Positions 17,448 to 27,228 of a DNA stretch of 64,000 bases are shown in pieces (the stretch's first letter is position 1; the number at the start of each line of letters is the position of its first letter). Source of the stretch: Novosphingobium chloroacetimidivorans (lineage in GTDB: Bacteria; Pseudomonadota; Alphaproteobacteria; Sphingomonadales; Sphingomonadaceae); assembly GCF_014204535.1 (NCBI RefSeq), contig NZ_JACHLR010000001.1, positions 1 through 64,000 on the forward strand, given 5' to 3'. The notes under the pieces were generated by a model, which worked only from the letters and a program-made list of their open reading frames with translations, searched no databases and had not been told where the DNA came from. The translations under genes were made by a program, and so were the position numbers.

Positions 17448-18329
17448 TCACTGGCTGTCGGGGATCGGCGCCACGGGCGGCGGGGGCACCGGGGCGAATG
17501 GCTGGTCGACAAGCACGTAGTCGGCGTCCGAGGGGTTGGCGAGCACTTGCGCGATCGCGCCATCGCTGTTGATGCGTGCGGCAATCGCGATCGGGGTGCC
17601 GGGGCGGTAGAGGCCACCAGAGCCCGAGGTGACGAAGACATCGCCCTTTTTGAGCGGATTGAGCCCGAGGCTGATCAGCTTGATGCGAATGGTGCCGTCG
17701 CCCGTGCCTTGCGCGAAGGCGGGCACGCCGTCGCTGGCTCGGCGGACGGGGACGAGGCTCTCGGTATCGGTGACGAGCAGCACGCGCGCGCTGCTCTGTC
17801 CGACTTCCAGCACACGGCCCAGCAGCCCGAGTTCGGACCGTACGGGCATGCCCTTCTGCACGCCGCGATCGATCCCTGCGGCGAGCGTCGCGAAGCGGCG
17901 TGTGCTCGCCGCGGTGGAACTGGTCAGCCGGGTGACGACCACCGGCGGCGGGTTCTGCCGAGCGAGGCCAAGCAGGCCCTTGAGCCGCCGGTTCTCGACG
18001 GACATGGCGCGCGCCTCGACGAGGCGCGTCTTGGCGAGCGCGAGTTCGCGTTCAAGTTTGGCATGCTGGCTGCCGGCCTTGATGAACCCGGCGACGGTGG
18101 CGAAGACGTTCTTGCTCGCCATGCGACCGGTCGCGGTGACCTGACCGGCAGGCTCGGTCACGTCCGAGGCCAGTGCGCGCATGCCGACAAAGGCGCTTGG
18201 CTGCACGAACGATACCACAAGCAGCACCACGCCCAGCAGCACGCCTGCCACGCCGGCGAAGTAGCTGATGAAGATCGTGTACTGCGCCCTGCGGGAAAAG
18301 CCCGAGCGCCGGTTCGCAGGCGGCGCCAT
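17448..18329 (-). CDS. mreC: Rod-shape protein MreC
   Basis: A 293-residue bitopic periplasmic protein: basic N-terminus, one membrane segment (about 17-40), a coiled-coil stretch (about 75-110, many Leu/Glu/Arg around ENRRLKGLL) and the beta-rich MreC core containing KGMPV and a KKGDVFVTSGSGG element. It connects MreB to PBP2/RodA outside the membrane. A Pro-rich tail (PVPPPPVAPIP) ends the protein. Between mreB and mreD in the standard order. Confidence 0.95.
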   Translation of the reverse strand: MAPPANRRSGFSRRAQYTIFISYFAGVAGVLLGVVLLVVSFVQPSAFVGMRALASDVTEPAGQVTATGRMASKNVFATVAGFIKAGSQHAKLERELALAKTRLVEARAMSVENRRLKGLLGLARQNPPPVVVTRLTSSTAASTRRFATLAAGIDRGVQKGMPVRSELGLLGRVLEVGQSSARVLLVTDTESLVPVRRASDGVPAFAQGTGDGTIRIKLISLGLNPLKKGDVFVTSGSGGLYRPGTPIAIAARINSDGAIAQVLANPSDADYVLVDQPFAPVPPPPVAPIPDSQ

Positions 18330-18393
18330 GCGTCGGTCCCTCCTTATCGCGTGCGCGCCAGCCCCCTTGCGCGCACTACCCCCAAGCTGAGGC

Positions 18394-19569
<1,176 letters not shown>

Positions 19570-19625
19570 CTAGGTTTTGGCGGCTCCGTCTCGAATTCGC
19601 GGCGCTTCGTCGCTAGGGTAAGCCG

Positions 19626-21419
19626 ATGCCGGAAATCCGCCGCCTGCCCGACGATCTCGTCAACCGCATCGCCGCCGGGGAAGTGGTGGAACGGCCCGCC
19701 TCCGCGCTCAAGGAACTGGTCGAGAATGCGATCGATGCCGGATCGCGCACGATCGCGGTAAGGCTCGCGTCTGGCGGGCTCGATCTGATCGAAGTGACGG
19801 ACGACGGCTGCGGTATGGGTGCGGCCGAAATCGCCCTCGCGCTGGAACGGCACGCCACCTCCAAGTTGCCGGACGAGCGGATCGAGATGGTGGCGACCCT
19901 GGGCTTTCGCGGCGAGGCGCTGCCTTCGATCGCCAGCGTCGCGCGGCTGACGATCGAGAGCCGCGCGCGAGGAAGCGAGGAGGGGTGGCGGCGCGTCGTC
20001 GATCATGGCGGACTGGCCGGTGATGGTCCGGCCGCCTTACCGCCGGGTACCCGCATCCGCGTCGAAGACCTGTTCGGCCGCGTTCCCGCCCGCCGCAAGT
20101 TCCTGCGCTCGGCGCGTGCCGAGTACGCCGCCTGCCTCGATGTCGTGCGCCGCCTGGCGATGGCACGGCCGGACATCGGCTTCACCCTTGAGCATGAGGG
20201 TCGCCGTGCCCTCGCGACGCAGCCGGACGAAGCCCTGGCGGCCCGCGTCGCCCGCCTGGTGGCGCGGGAGCTGGCGGAGGACGGTGTCGTGATCGAGGCG
20301 GAGCGGGGATCGGCGCGGCTGACCGGCGTGGCGGGCTTGCCGACCTTCAACCGGGGCGTGGCCGACCACCAGTACCTGTTCGTCAACGGTCGTCCGGTGA
20401 AGGACCGGCTGCTGATCGGAGCCGTGCGCGGTGCCTATGCCGACATGCTGGCGCGCGATCGCCATGCGGTGCTGGCATTGTTCCTGGAGATCCCGCCCGA
20501 GGACGTGGACGTCAACGTGCATCCGGCCAAGACCGAAGTGCGCTTCCGCGACCCCGCGTTCGTGCGCGGGTTTCTTGTCGGCGCTCTTCGCCATGCCTTG
20601 GAGGCTCAAGGCCAGCGCAGCGCGCAAGCGCCCGCCGCGGATGCGATGGCCGCCTGGCAGGTCGAGCCGGTCGCCGACGGTGTGCCGACGCTCCAATCGC
20701 TCTTCGCCCGCCAGCACGCTCCACCCAACAACGCGGTGCGCGAGACGACGGCAGCGTGGCACGGGTTCGGGCAGGACGTCATGGCGCCGCCTGCCGCGCG
20801 CGCCGAAGAAGCTGTGCTCGACAACGCCACGGCCGAGTATCCGCTGGGCGTCGCACGAGGGCAGGTTGCGGGCACCTATATCGTCGCCGAAGCACAGGAC
20901 GGGCTGGTCATCGTCGACCAGCATGCCGCGCACGAGCGGCTTGTCCTCGAACGATTGAAGGCGGCGGGTGCCGAGGAGGCAATGACGCGCAGCCAGGCGC
21001 TGCTGCTGCCCGAAGTGGTGGAACTCGACGAGCCCGACTGCGATCGCCTGGAGGACAAGGCCGGCGAGCTCGCGCGCTTCGGGCTGGTGCTGGAACGCTT
21101 CGGACCCGCGGCGATGCTGGTGCGGGCCGTTCCCTCGGTGCTCGGCAAGGCCGATGCGGCCTCGCTCGTGCGCGACATTGCCGACGATCTCGCCCGGCAC
21201 GGCGACGCGCTGCTGCTCGGGGAAAAGCTCGATCTCGTGCTTGCGACGATGGCCTGCCACGGCTCCGTTCGCGCGGGGCGGGCGCTCTCGGTGGCGGAGA
21301 TGAATGCCCTGCTGCGCGAAATGGAACGCACCCCGCGCTCCGGTCAGTGCAACCATGGCCGCCCCACATGGGTTAAACTGGCCCACGAGGACATAGAGAA
21401 GCTGTTCGGGCGCAAATGA
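19626..21419 (+). CDS. mutL: DNA mismatch repair protein MutL
   Basis: A 597-residue MutL. The N-terminal GHKL ATPase shows ELVENAIDAGS (about 30-40), DDGCGM, GFRGEALPSIASV and GTRIRVEDLF motifs; the C-terminal dimerisation domain begins near residue 400 after an Ala/Pro-rich linker. It couples MutS mismatch recognition to strand removal. The C-terminal QHAAHERL, ACHGSVRAG and GQCNHGRPT motifs are present, so it keeps the endonuclease-type site found in species without MutH. Divergent from mreB; overlaps the following lipoprotein gene by four bases. Confidence 0.95.
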   Translation: MPEIRRLPDDLVNRIAAGEVVERPASALKELVENAIDAGSRTIAVRLASGGLDLIEVTDDGCGMGAAEIALALERHATSKLPDERIEMVATLGFRGEALPSIASVARLTIESRARGSEEGWRRVVDHGGLAGDGPAALPPGTRIRVEDLFGRVPARRKFLRSARAEYAACLDVVRRLAMARPDIGFTLEHEGRRALATQPDEALAARVARLVARELAEDGVVIEAERGSARLTGVAGLPTFNRGVADHQYLFVNGRPVKDRLLIGAVRGAYADMLARDRHAVLALFLEIPPEDVDVNVHPAKTEVRFRDPAFVRGFLVGALRHALEAQGQRSAQAPAADAMAAWQVEPVADGVPTLQSLFARQHAPPNNAVRETTAAWHGFGQDVMAPPAARAEEAVLDNATAEYPLGVARGQVAGTYIVAEAQDGLVIVDQHAAHERLVLERLKAAGAEEAMTRSQALLLPEVVELDEPDCDRLEDKAGELARFGLVLERFGPAAMLVRAVPSVLGKADAASLVRDIADDLARHGDALLLGEKLDLVLATMACHGSVRAGRALSVAEMNALLREMERTPRSGQCNHGRPTWVKLAHEDIEKLFGRK

Positions 21420-21931
21420 TGAAAGCATGGATGGCGGTGCTGGGTGCGGCGGCTTTGGCGGGCTGCGGTGGTGGCGACAACCCCCATCGCAAGGCCGCCG
21501 ACGATGCGCACGACGTCGCGCTGGTCGAGCGGCTGAACGAGCCTCCGTTCAAGCCGGTTTTGCCGCAAAGTTTCACGCGCGAGGACATTGCCCGCTACGA
21601 CCTCGCCCGTGTTGGGTGCATGTTCCGTCCAGGTAACAAGCCGGACGAGCCGCCGCTGTTCGTGGCGCAGCAGGATCGCGGCTATCTGAAGATCGAAGGA
21701 AAGCTGCGCCCGCTCGCGGTCAAGAGTGGAAGTGCCGAACTGCCTTCAGGCGCGCACAGCACCTACATCGGCACCTCGCACTGGATCGAGCTGGTGGCGC
21801 AGGCCGGAGACGAGGGTCGCGCTTCGGATGGCGGGAAAGCTTGGCCAAGCCGCCTGGTAATTCACGATGCAAACGAGCGCGTCGCCTTCGACTCGCTCGG
21901 CCAGGTGAGTTGCGCCAAGAGGGCGGAGTAG
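21416..21931 (+). CDS. Hypothetical lipoprotein coupled to mutL
   Basis: A 171-residue predicted lipoprotein with signal MMKAWMAVLGAAALAGC (Cys17) followed by a Gly-rich spacer. The mature part is hydrophilic, with two Cys (near residues 67 and 166) that could pair. No family recognised. The first ATG (21416) overlaps the mutL stop as ATGA; a second ATG follows at 21419 and either may be used. Co-transcription with mutL is likely but gives no functional clue. Confidence 0.75.
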   Translation: MMKAWMAVLGAAALAGCGGGDNPHRKAADDAHDVALVERLNEPPFKPVLPQSFTREDIARYDLARVGCMFRPGNKPDEPPLFVAQQDRGYLKIEGKLRPLAVKSGSAELPSGAHSTYIGTSHWIELVAQAGDEGRASDGGKAWPSRLVIHDANERVAFDSLGQVSCAKRAE

Positions 21932-21969
21932 GCAGGCGCCAAGACATCTTACCCCAAGGTTTGTACTTT

Positions 21970-22014
21970 CCATCCCTCGTCGTCCCGGATCAAGTCCGGG
22001 ACGACGAGGGATGG
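21970..22014. terminator. Perfect 20-bp palindrome, repeat-derived terminator candidate
   Basis: Arms at 21970-21989 and 21995-22014 pair perfectly over 20 bp around loop tcaag. It belongs to the gtcccgga...tccgggac repeat family. It sits between the convergent 3' ends of the mutL-linked lipoprotein gene and the 22056 gene, a typical place for a bidirectional terminator, though there is no T-run. Confidence 0.6.
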
Positions 22015-22055
22015 ATGGTGCGGCTCGTGGCCAGAGCGCGGCTGTACCGGCGAAC

Positions 22056-23411
22056 TTAGCTGCCCAACGTCAGCCGCGCGAAGACCGTGTAGCCCCAGGG
22101 CTTGTCGCCATAAACCGCATCCAGTGCATGGGGCTTGAGGTAGCTCGCTAGGGATCCGCCCACGGCGAGCTCGAACGGCTCGAAGCGGAACCGGCGCGCA
22201 TAGCCCGCTTGCAGCTTGGTCACACGAAAGCGGCGGTCGTGCAGCGGATCGTCGTGATCGGGAAAGAGTTCGTCGTTGGCGACGTTCTCGACACGGCCGA
22301 ACAGCGTGTTCGCGCGGTCGAGATCCCAGTTCGCCTCACCAAGCCATGCTGTAAGGGTGTCGCCCGGCACCCGGTTCTTGGAGCTGAAAGCCGCCATCGC
22401 CGAGAGGCCGGTGCCGCTGTCGTAGTGCGCGGAGGCGGTGATCCGCTTCTCGTCTTCGCCGGGATGAAGCTTCTCGGGCTCCTTGATGCGGCCATAGCTG
22501 GCCTGCACCGCCCACTGCGGTTTTGGCGTCCAGGTCGCGCGGATCGACCAGGAATCGAGCTTGGGCGTCTCGATGTTCCAGCGGTGCTCGTCGGGTTCGG
22601 CCCCGCGGAAGGCGGACGCTTCCAGCTGCCAATGTCCCGCCGACAGGCCGCCGGTTACGACGCCGTAGGTGATGTGGGTGGAATCGAACCAGTGGTGGGT
22701 GATGGGCGGCTCGGGGTTGAGACGCGAGGAACGCCGCATCATGAACGCGCTCGGTCCCAGCGCGGGTTCGCCGACCGGCCCGCCGTACAGGAACGCGGTC
22801 GTGTCCTCTCCCAGGTCGAAGTCGACGCGGGCTGCAAGTTCCATGAAGAGGTCGTGCGGGTGCTGGCGATCGACCAGCGGCTGCCCGTCGGCCGTTTCGC
22901 CGGTGGCGAACAGATTGGGGTAGCCGCGCGCGTCCATCGCGGGTTCCAGGCTGAACATCGAGCGTAGCTGGAGACGCCCGAAGCCGGTTTCGCGCTCGGC
23001 CATCAGCATCGCCATGGACGTCGCATAGAGCTTGTCATCGCCGCGCGGACCCGAGTGGTCGGTGTACTGCGCCGAGACGAATCCATGCGCCATCAGCATC
23101 CAGTCACCCGCCATGACATGCACGCCGGGCATGGCAGGTGCGGCTCCGGGCAGGCGCGCCGTGCCGGAGCCGGTCACGTAGGAGGCCCCATCAGCGTCGG
23201 TGGCTCCGTGATCCATTGCGGCATGATTTGTGCCGCTATCCGTGTTGGCGTGCTGTTGCTCGATAGCGGGCGTGTTCGGCGCCGGGGCGGGCTCGGGTGC
23301 AGGCATCGGCATGGCGTGGTCCATGCCGGCATGATCGTGCATCTGTGCGTGTGCTTGCACAGGGTACAGGGACGCGCTCGCAAGCGCGACCGCAAGGGTT
23401 ATCCTGGTCAT
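22056..23411 (-). CDS. Probable outer-membrane barrel protein with His/Met-rich N-terminus
   Basis: A 451-residue exported protein with a signal peptide ending near HAQ (residue ~22). It is followed by a His/Met/Asp-rich stretch (MHDHAGMDHAMPMP and a second HAAMDHG cluster, to about residue 75), then a long beta-rich, Trp/Tyr/Arg-rich region of porin style ending in Phe-x-Arg-Leu-Thr-x-x-Ser. Met/His repeats are typical of copper-handling proteins such as CopB. No named family recognised with confidence. The small His/Cys secreted protein immediately upstream supports a metal role (inference). Confidence 0.6.
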   Translation of the reverse strand: MTRITLAVALASASLYPVQAHAQMHDHAGMDHAMPMPAPEPAPAPNTPAIEQQHANTDSGTNHAAMDHGATDADGASYVTGSGTARLPGAAPAMPGVHVMAGDWMLMAHGFVSAQYTDHSGPRGDDKLYATSMAMLMAERETGFGRLQLRSMFSLEPAMDARGYPNLFATGETADGQPLVDRQHPHDLFMELAARVDFDLGEDTTAFLYGGPVGEPALGPSAFMMRRSSRLNPEPPITHHWFDSTHITYGVVTGGLSAGHWQLEASAFRGAEPDEHRWNIETPKLDSWSIRATWTPKPQWAVQASYGRIKEPEKLHPGEDEKRITASAHYDSGTGLSAMAAFSSKNRVPGDTLTAWLGEANWDLDRANTLFGRVENVANDELFPDHDDPLHDRRFRVTKLQAGYARRFRFEPFELAVGGSLASYLKPHALDAVYGDKPWGYTVFARLTLGS

Positions 23412-23463
23412 CGTAGATTCCTGAAGAGGAGGGGGGCGTCCGCTGGGTAGCGGTCTTCCGTCT

Positions 23464-23769
23464 TCAGGCGCGGGGAGGGGGGACCTCGGGACGCTCGCGC
23501 GAGGGAGCCGACGCCGCCCGCAAAGCTGTAGCGCCGACCACGCTCAGCAACGGTTCCGACCCGGGTGCCGCGATGTCGCCGAGATCGGGGAGGACGCAGC
23601 CGATACAGTCCCGGCGTTCCGGGTGGGCCGGTGCAGGGTGATGTTCCGTATGATGCCCCGATGCATGCGCTTGCGGAGAGGCGGGCAGCTGAGCGCAATG
23701 ACCACTCATCGCCAGTGCCGGCGCGGAGAGCGCGAGCAGCATGAACATGACGAGAAGACGGCGGAACAT
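23464..23769 (-). CDS. Small secreted His/Cys protein (DUF2946-like)
   Basis: A 101-residue protein with an N-terminal signal (RRLLVMFMLLALSAPALAM), a His-rich stretch (HASGHHTEHHPAPAHPERR) and a CIGCVLP pair. This layout resembles the short DUF2946-type proteins often found beside copper-resistance genes. It lies 52 bp upstream of the His/Met-rich outer-membrane gene on the same strand, so the two are probably one operon. No enzyme motif is visible; metal binding is an inference from residue content. Confidence 0.55.
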   Translation of the reverse strand: MFRRLLVMFMLLALSAPALAMSGHCAQLPASPQAHASGHHTEHHPAPAHPERRDCIGCVLPDLGDIAAPGSEPLLSVVGATALRAASAPSRERPEVPPPRA

Positions 23770-23826
23770 CTCCAGGCTTATAGCGCACCGATCGACCAGC
23801 GCGCCAGTCCCTGCGTCGGCCTTCGT

Positions 23827-24636
23827 TCAGGTGCGGCGCAGGGGAGAGCGCACGTTCAGCTTGGGGTCGGGATCGGGGATGATGCGGTAGCGCGATGTGA
23901 TCAGGCTGAAGACGCCGAACAGGGCAATGCCGGCCGCGATGATCGAAAAGCCCAGGCCCATCTCTCGCAAGCCGAGCAGCGCCTGACCAAGCGAACGGAC
24001 CTCCTCGCTGCTGGAGAACCATGCCGAGCGCAACAGCGACCAGCCCATCAGCAGGAACACCAGAGCCCTTGTGGCCAGGCCGATGCGTCCGATCCAGCAC
24101 GTCGCAGGTGGCGCGTCGGACGCGATGTGGCGCATGAAGCTGCGATCGTAGGCGCTCTTGGCCTGAGCGCCGGCACCGATCAGCAGCGCGAGGCCTGCCA
24201 GCCCAACCGCGACCGGACCGAGGTCGAAGGTGAGGGCGGTGGCGGCAAGTTCCTGGTTCTGGTTGGTGCCGGCCTGGGTCGCTCCCCGCGCCAGCTGGAT
24301 CGCGGTCCAGGAGAGCGCTGCGTAGACGATTGCGCTGATGACGTAAGCCACGCGCTTGGCGATGCCCTTGGCGTCCGATCCGATGTTCTCGGTATCGAAC
24401 AACCCGACGATGAGCTTGTAGACCGCGTAGCCGATCAGCCCAAGCGCGGAAATGTAGAGGATTGCCGTACCGCCGGGGATCGAGCGTACGTACTCGAGTG
24501 CGCCGGTCGTTCCGTTGCGCGCTTCGTCCTGACCGGTCGCGGAAAGCGCCAGGTAGCCGAGCAGCAGGTATACCAGGCCGCGCACCGCATAGCCGAGGCG
24601 TGCAAGCCAGACGATCTTCTCGGATTTGTCGACCAT
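23827..24636 (-). CDS. DUF1206 family membrane protein
   Basis: A 269-residue integral membrane protein with six hydrophobic segments arranged as three similar pairs, each opening with a (L)ARLGYAVRGLVY / AKRVAYVISAIVY / IGRIGLATRALVF-type motif. This internal triplication defines DUF1206, whose function is unknown. The chosen ATG (24636) has a good ribosome site (aggggagcg) and begins just before the first repeat; a frame open further upstream is not supported. No operon partner. Confidence 0.85.
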   Translation of the reverse strand: MVDKSEKIVWLARLGYAVRGLVYLLLGYLALSATGQDEARNGTTGALEYVRSIPGGTAILYISALGLIGYAVYKLIVGLFDTENIGSDAKGIAKRVAYVISAIVYAALSWTAIQLARGATQAGTNQNQELAATALTFDLGPVAVGLAGLALLIGAGAQAKSAYDRSFMRHIASDAPPATCWIGRIGLATRALVFLLMGWSLLRSAWFSSSEEVRSLGQALLGLREMGLGFSIIAAGIALFGVFSLITSRYRIIPDPDPKLNVRSPLRRT

Positions 24637-24793
24637 GCCTGACGCTCCCCTGTTACTGCGGGGCACAATGCATGAGGCGGGTGTAAGTGCCCGACGAAGC
24701 ATAGTGTCGTGCCGGGCTTCATCCAAGACAAGTTGCGTCAGGGCTGACGCTCTCATCGACGCGCATCCCCCCACAAATTCGTCACTGGCACAA

Positions 24794-24862
24794 CCGGTCC
24801 CGGGTCAAGCCGGGGACGACGTGGTCGGTGGCGCTAGACGCTGGCCGAGATGTCGTCCCGGA
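24794..24862. repeat. Dispersed palindromic repeat plus a half copy
   Basis: A hairpin with arms ggtcccggg / ccggggac (about 24796-24816), then gacg. A half copy, gatgtcgtcccgga, follows at 24849-24862, next to the ychF 3' end. Same family as 290-314, 21970-22014, 60003-60131 and 63411-63439. It fills much of the 231-bp gap between ychF and DUF1206. Confidence 0.55.
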
Positions 24863-24867
24863 ACCCG

Positions 24868-25968
24868 TCAGACGTTGAACTTGAAGTGCATCACGTCGCC
24901 GTCGTGCACGACGTATTCCTTGCCCTCCTGTCGCAGCTTGCCCGCATCGCGTGCGGCGCTCTCGCCGCCGAGCGCCACGAAGTCGTCGTAGGCGATCGTC
25001 TCGGCGCGGATGAAGCCGCGCTGCATGTCGGAGTGGATCTCGCCTGCCGCTTCGGGTGCCTTGGCGCCCTTGTGCACCGTCCAGGCGCGCGCTTCCTTGG
25101 GGCCGACGGTGAAAAAGGTCAGCAGGTCGAGCAGATCGTAGCCGGCGCGGATGATGCGGGCGAGACCGGTTTCGTGCAGGCCCATTTCCTCCAGGAACGC
25201 CAGGCGCTCCTCGATGTCCATGCCGGTCAGCTCGGCTTCGATGGCGGCAGAGACGATGACCACGCTGGCCCCCTCCGCCTTGGCCTTCTCGAAGACGCGC
25301 GCCGAGAAGGCATTGCCTTGTGCCGCAGCCTCTTCCTCGACGTTGCAGACGTAGAGCACCGGCTTGGCGGTAAGCAGCTGCGCCTGGCGAAACACGCGCG
25401 CTTCCTCTTCATCCGCGGGCTTGGTCAGGCGAGCGGGCTTGCCCTCGCGCAGCAGCTCGAGCGTCTGGCCGAGCACGCTGGCGGTGATCTTCATCTCCTT
25501 GTCGCCTTGCGCCGCCTTCTTCTGGGCAGCGGGCACGCGCTTCTCCAGGCTTTCCAGGTCGGAGAGCAGCAGCTCGGTCTCGACCGTCTCGGCATCGGCG
25601 ATCGGGTCGACCTTGTTCTCGACGTGCTGGATGTCGTCGTTCTCGAAGCAGCGCAGAACGTGAACGACCGCATCGACTTCGCGGATGTTCCCGAGGAACT
25701 GGTTGCCCAGGCCTTCACCCTTGGAGGCCCCGCGAACAAGACCGGCAATGTCGACGAACGAGAGCTGCGTCGGGACCACCTTCGCCGATTTGGCGATTTC
25801 GGCCAGTTTCTCGAGCCGCGGATCGGGCACGCCGACCTGGCCGACGTTGGGCTCGATGGTGCAGAACGGGTAATTCGCCGCCTGCGCCGCCTGTGTTTCC
25901 GTCAAGGCGTTGAACAGGGTCGACTTGCCGACATTGGGGAGGCCGACGATGCCGCAACGAAAACCCAT
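24868..25968 (-). CDS. ychF: YchF, redox-regulated Obg-family ATPase
   Basis: A 366-residue Obg-like P-loop NTPase. G1 is GLPNVGKST (residues 9-17); a DIAGLV G3 motif and a TGS domain at the C-terminus (LLTFFTVGPKEARAW, then RGFIRAETI) are visible. YchF prefers ATP to GTP, binds ribosomes and affects oxidative-stress responses. Length matches the family (363-368). Close to pth, as in many bacteria, but separated from it by the PEP-CTERM gene. Confidence 0.96.
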   Translation of the reverse strand: MGFRCGIVGLPNVGKSTLFNALTETQAAQAANYPFCTIEPNVGQVGVPDPRLEKLAEIAKSAKVVPTQLSFVDIAGLVRGASKGEGLGNQFLGNIREVDAVVHVLRCFENDDIQHVENKVDPIADAETVETELLLSDLESLEKRVPAAQKKAAQGDKEMKITASVLGQTLELLREGKPARLTKPADEEEARVFRQAQLLTAKPVLYVCNVEEEAAAQGNAFSARVFEKAKAEGASVVIVSAAIEAELTGMDIEERLAFLEEMGLHETGLARIIRAGYDLLDLLTFFTVGPKEARAWTVHKGAKAPEAAGEIHSDMQRGFIRAETIAYDDFVALGGESAARDAGKLRQEGKEYVVHDGDVMHFKFNV

Positions 25969-26091
25969 GGTATGCTCCGCGAATATGCAATCGCGGGCCC
26001 ATAGCGGCAGGTCGGGCGCTTGGCCAGTTGCGCTCGCCGCACAATCGCACCGGACGCGGACAATCCGCCATCCGGTGCCGATACGTGAAGA

Positions 26092-26319
26092 TCAGTTCTG
26101 CTTGGACTTGCGGCGGCGTGCGATCGCGAGCCCGGCAAGGCCTGCACCCATCAGGCCGAGCATGCCTGGCTCGGGAACCTTGGTGCTGCCGCTGGTGCTG
26201 CTCGTCGTTCCGCCGCAATTGCGCTTGCAGCCGCCGTACCAGGTCGCCTGCGCCGGCGAGCTGATGGCCAGGGCCAGGCCGAAGGTGACGGAAGCGGTCA
26301 GAAGTGTCTTGCGGATCAT
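26092..26319 (-). CDS. Small PEP-CTERM sorted protein
   Basis: A 75-residue secreted protein. It has a signal peptide (MIRKTLLTASVTFGLALAIS, cleaved near AQA), a short middle with two Cys (GGCKRNCGG) and a Ser/Thr linker. The C-terminus is VPEPGMLGLMGAGLAGLAIA followed by a basic tail (RRRKSKQN). The PEP motif, hydrophobic helix and Arg cluster are the exosortase sorting signal, so the protein is probably delivered to the cell surface when an exosortase (EpsH/XrtA type) is present elsewhere in the genome. Start at 26319 chosen for its ribosome site (gagggg). Flanking gaps show nothing else. Confidence 0.85.
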   Translation of the reverse strand: MIRKTLLTASVTFGLALAISSPAQATWYGGCKRNCGGTTSSTSGSTKVPEPGMLGLMGAGLAGLAIARRRKSKQN

Positions 26320-26472
26320 CGTATATACCCCTCGCATGGGAGCGTCAGGTTAACGCTCGTGCATCGAGGCAGACGCAATCCGCGTGCCAATTCAACTTCT
26401 GCGAAGGTGTTGATGGTTAATGCGGCTTGTGGGAGAGTATATCTGTCAAGCAGAGCGACGTTTTATTGTAAC

Positions 26473-27042
26473 TTATGCTTGCGGGCGCATTGCTACATTG
26501 TTCATGAAGCGGGTCGCATCGTGGTTCGCCAGCCAATCCGCCTCGGCGGCGACCGCCCCCAGCATTTCGGCGAGGTCATCCATCTCGCTTTTGGCATAGT
26601 TGCCCAGGACGTATCCGGTGACTCGATCCTTGTGGCCGGGATGGCCGATGCCGAGACGCACGCGCCGGAACTCGGCGCCCAAGTGCTGATCGATCGAACG
26701 CAAGCCGTTGTGTCCGGCCGTTCCGCCGCCCTGCTTCACCTTGACCTTGAAGGGCGCGAGATCGAGTTCGTCATGGAACACGGTGAGCGCGTCGAGGTCC
26801 AGCTTGTAGAACCGCATCGCCTCGCCAACGGAGCGGCCGCTCTCGTTCATGAAGGTGGCGGGCTTCAGCAGCAGCACCTTGTCGTTGCCGATGCGGCCTT
26901 CCTGTAGCCAGCCTTGAAACTTCTTCTGCACCGGACCGAAGCCGTGCACTTCGGCCAGGGTGTCCACGGCCATGAAGCCGACATTGTGCCGATGCATCGC
27001 ATACTGCGCGCCGGGATTGCCGAGGCCGACCCAGAGTTGCAT
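26473..27042 (-). CDS. pth: Peptidyl-tRNA hydrolase
   Basis: A 189-residue Pth, which frees tRNA from peptidyl-tRNAs that fall off the ribosome. Visible: the N-terminal VGLGNPGAQY motif, catalytic His19 in HRHNVGF, the FMNESG loop, the HDELDL motif and GGGTAGHNGLRS. The ATG at 27042 follows a good ribosome site (aagga) and gives the standard length; the upstream in-frame extension is rejected. Functionally linked to rplY upstream (rplY-pth order is widespread). Confidence 0.96.
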   Translation of the reverse strand: MQLWVGLGNPGAQYAMHRHNVGFMAVDTLAEVHGFGPVQKKFQGWLQEGRIGNDKVLLLKPATFMNESGRSVGEAMRFYKLDLDALTVFHDELDLAPFKVKVKQGGGTAGHNGLRSIDQHLGAEFRRVRLGIGHPGHKDRVTGYVLGNYAKSEMDDLAEMLGAVAAEADWLANHDATRFMNNVAMRPQA

Positions 27043-27103
27043 GTCTGTTCCTTCACTCAGGCGAGCCGGCGGACAAGCCGTTCGATAGACAACAAAAAAC
27101 CTC

Positions 27104-27191
27104 GTCATCCCCGCGAAAGCGGGGATCCATCTCCAGGTCTGGCCTGTGACGCAGCGTCCGAAGATGGATTCCCGCGTTCGCGGGAATGACG
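27104..27191. repeat. Doublet palindromic repeat (REP-like)
   Basis: Two inward-facing hairpins, ccccgcgaaagcgggg on the left and cccgcgttcgcggg on the right, with outer ends gtcat and atgac. About 40 bp of centre separates them, including gatccatctcc / aagatggatt inverted arms. It occupies most of the 186-bp rplY-pth gap. Same family as 28835, 32150, 57198 and 60800. Confidence 0.75.
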
Positions 27192-27228
27192 AAGTTTAAG
27201 ATGCTTTGCGCGTGTAGGAAGCGCCGGA

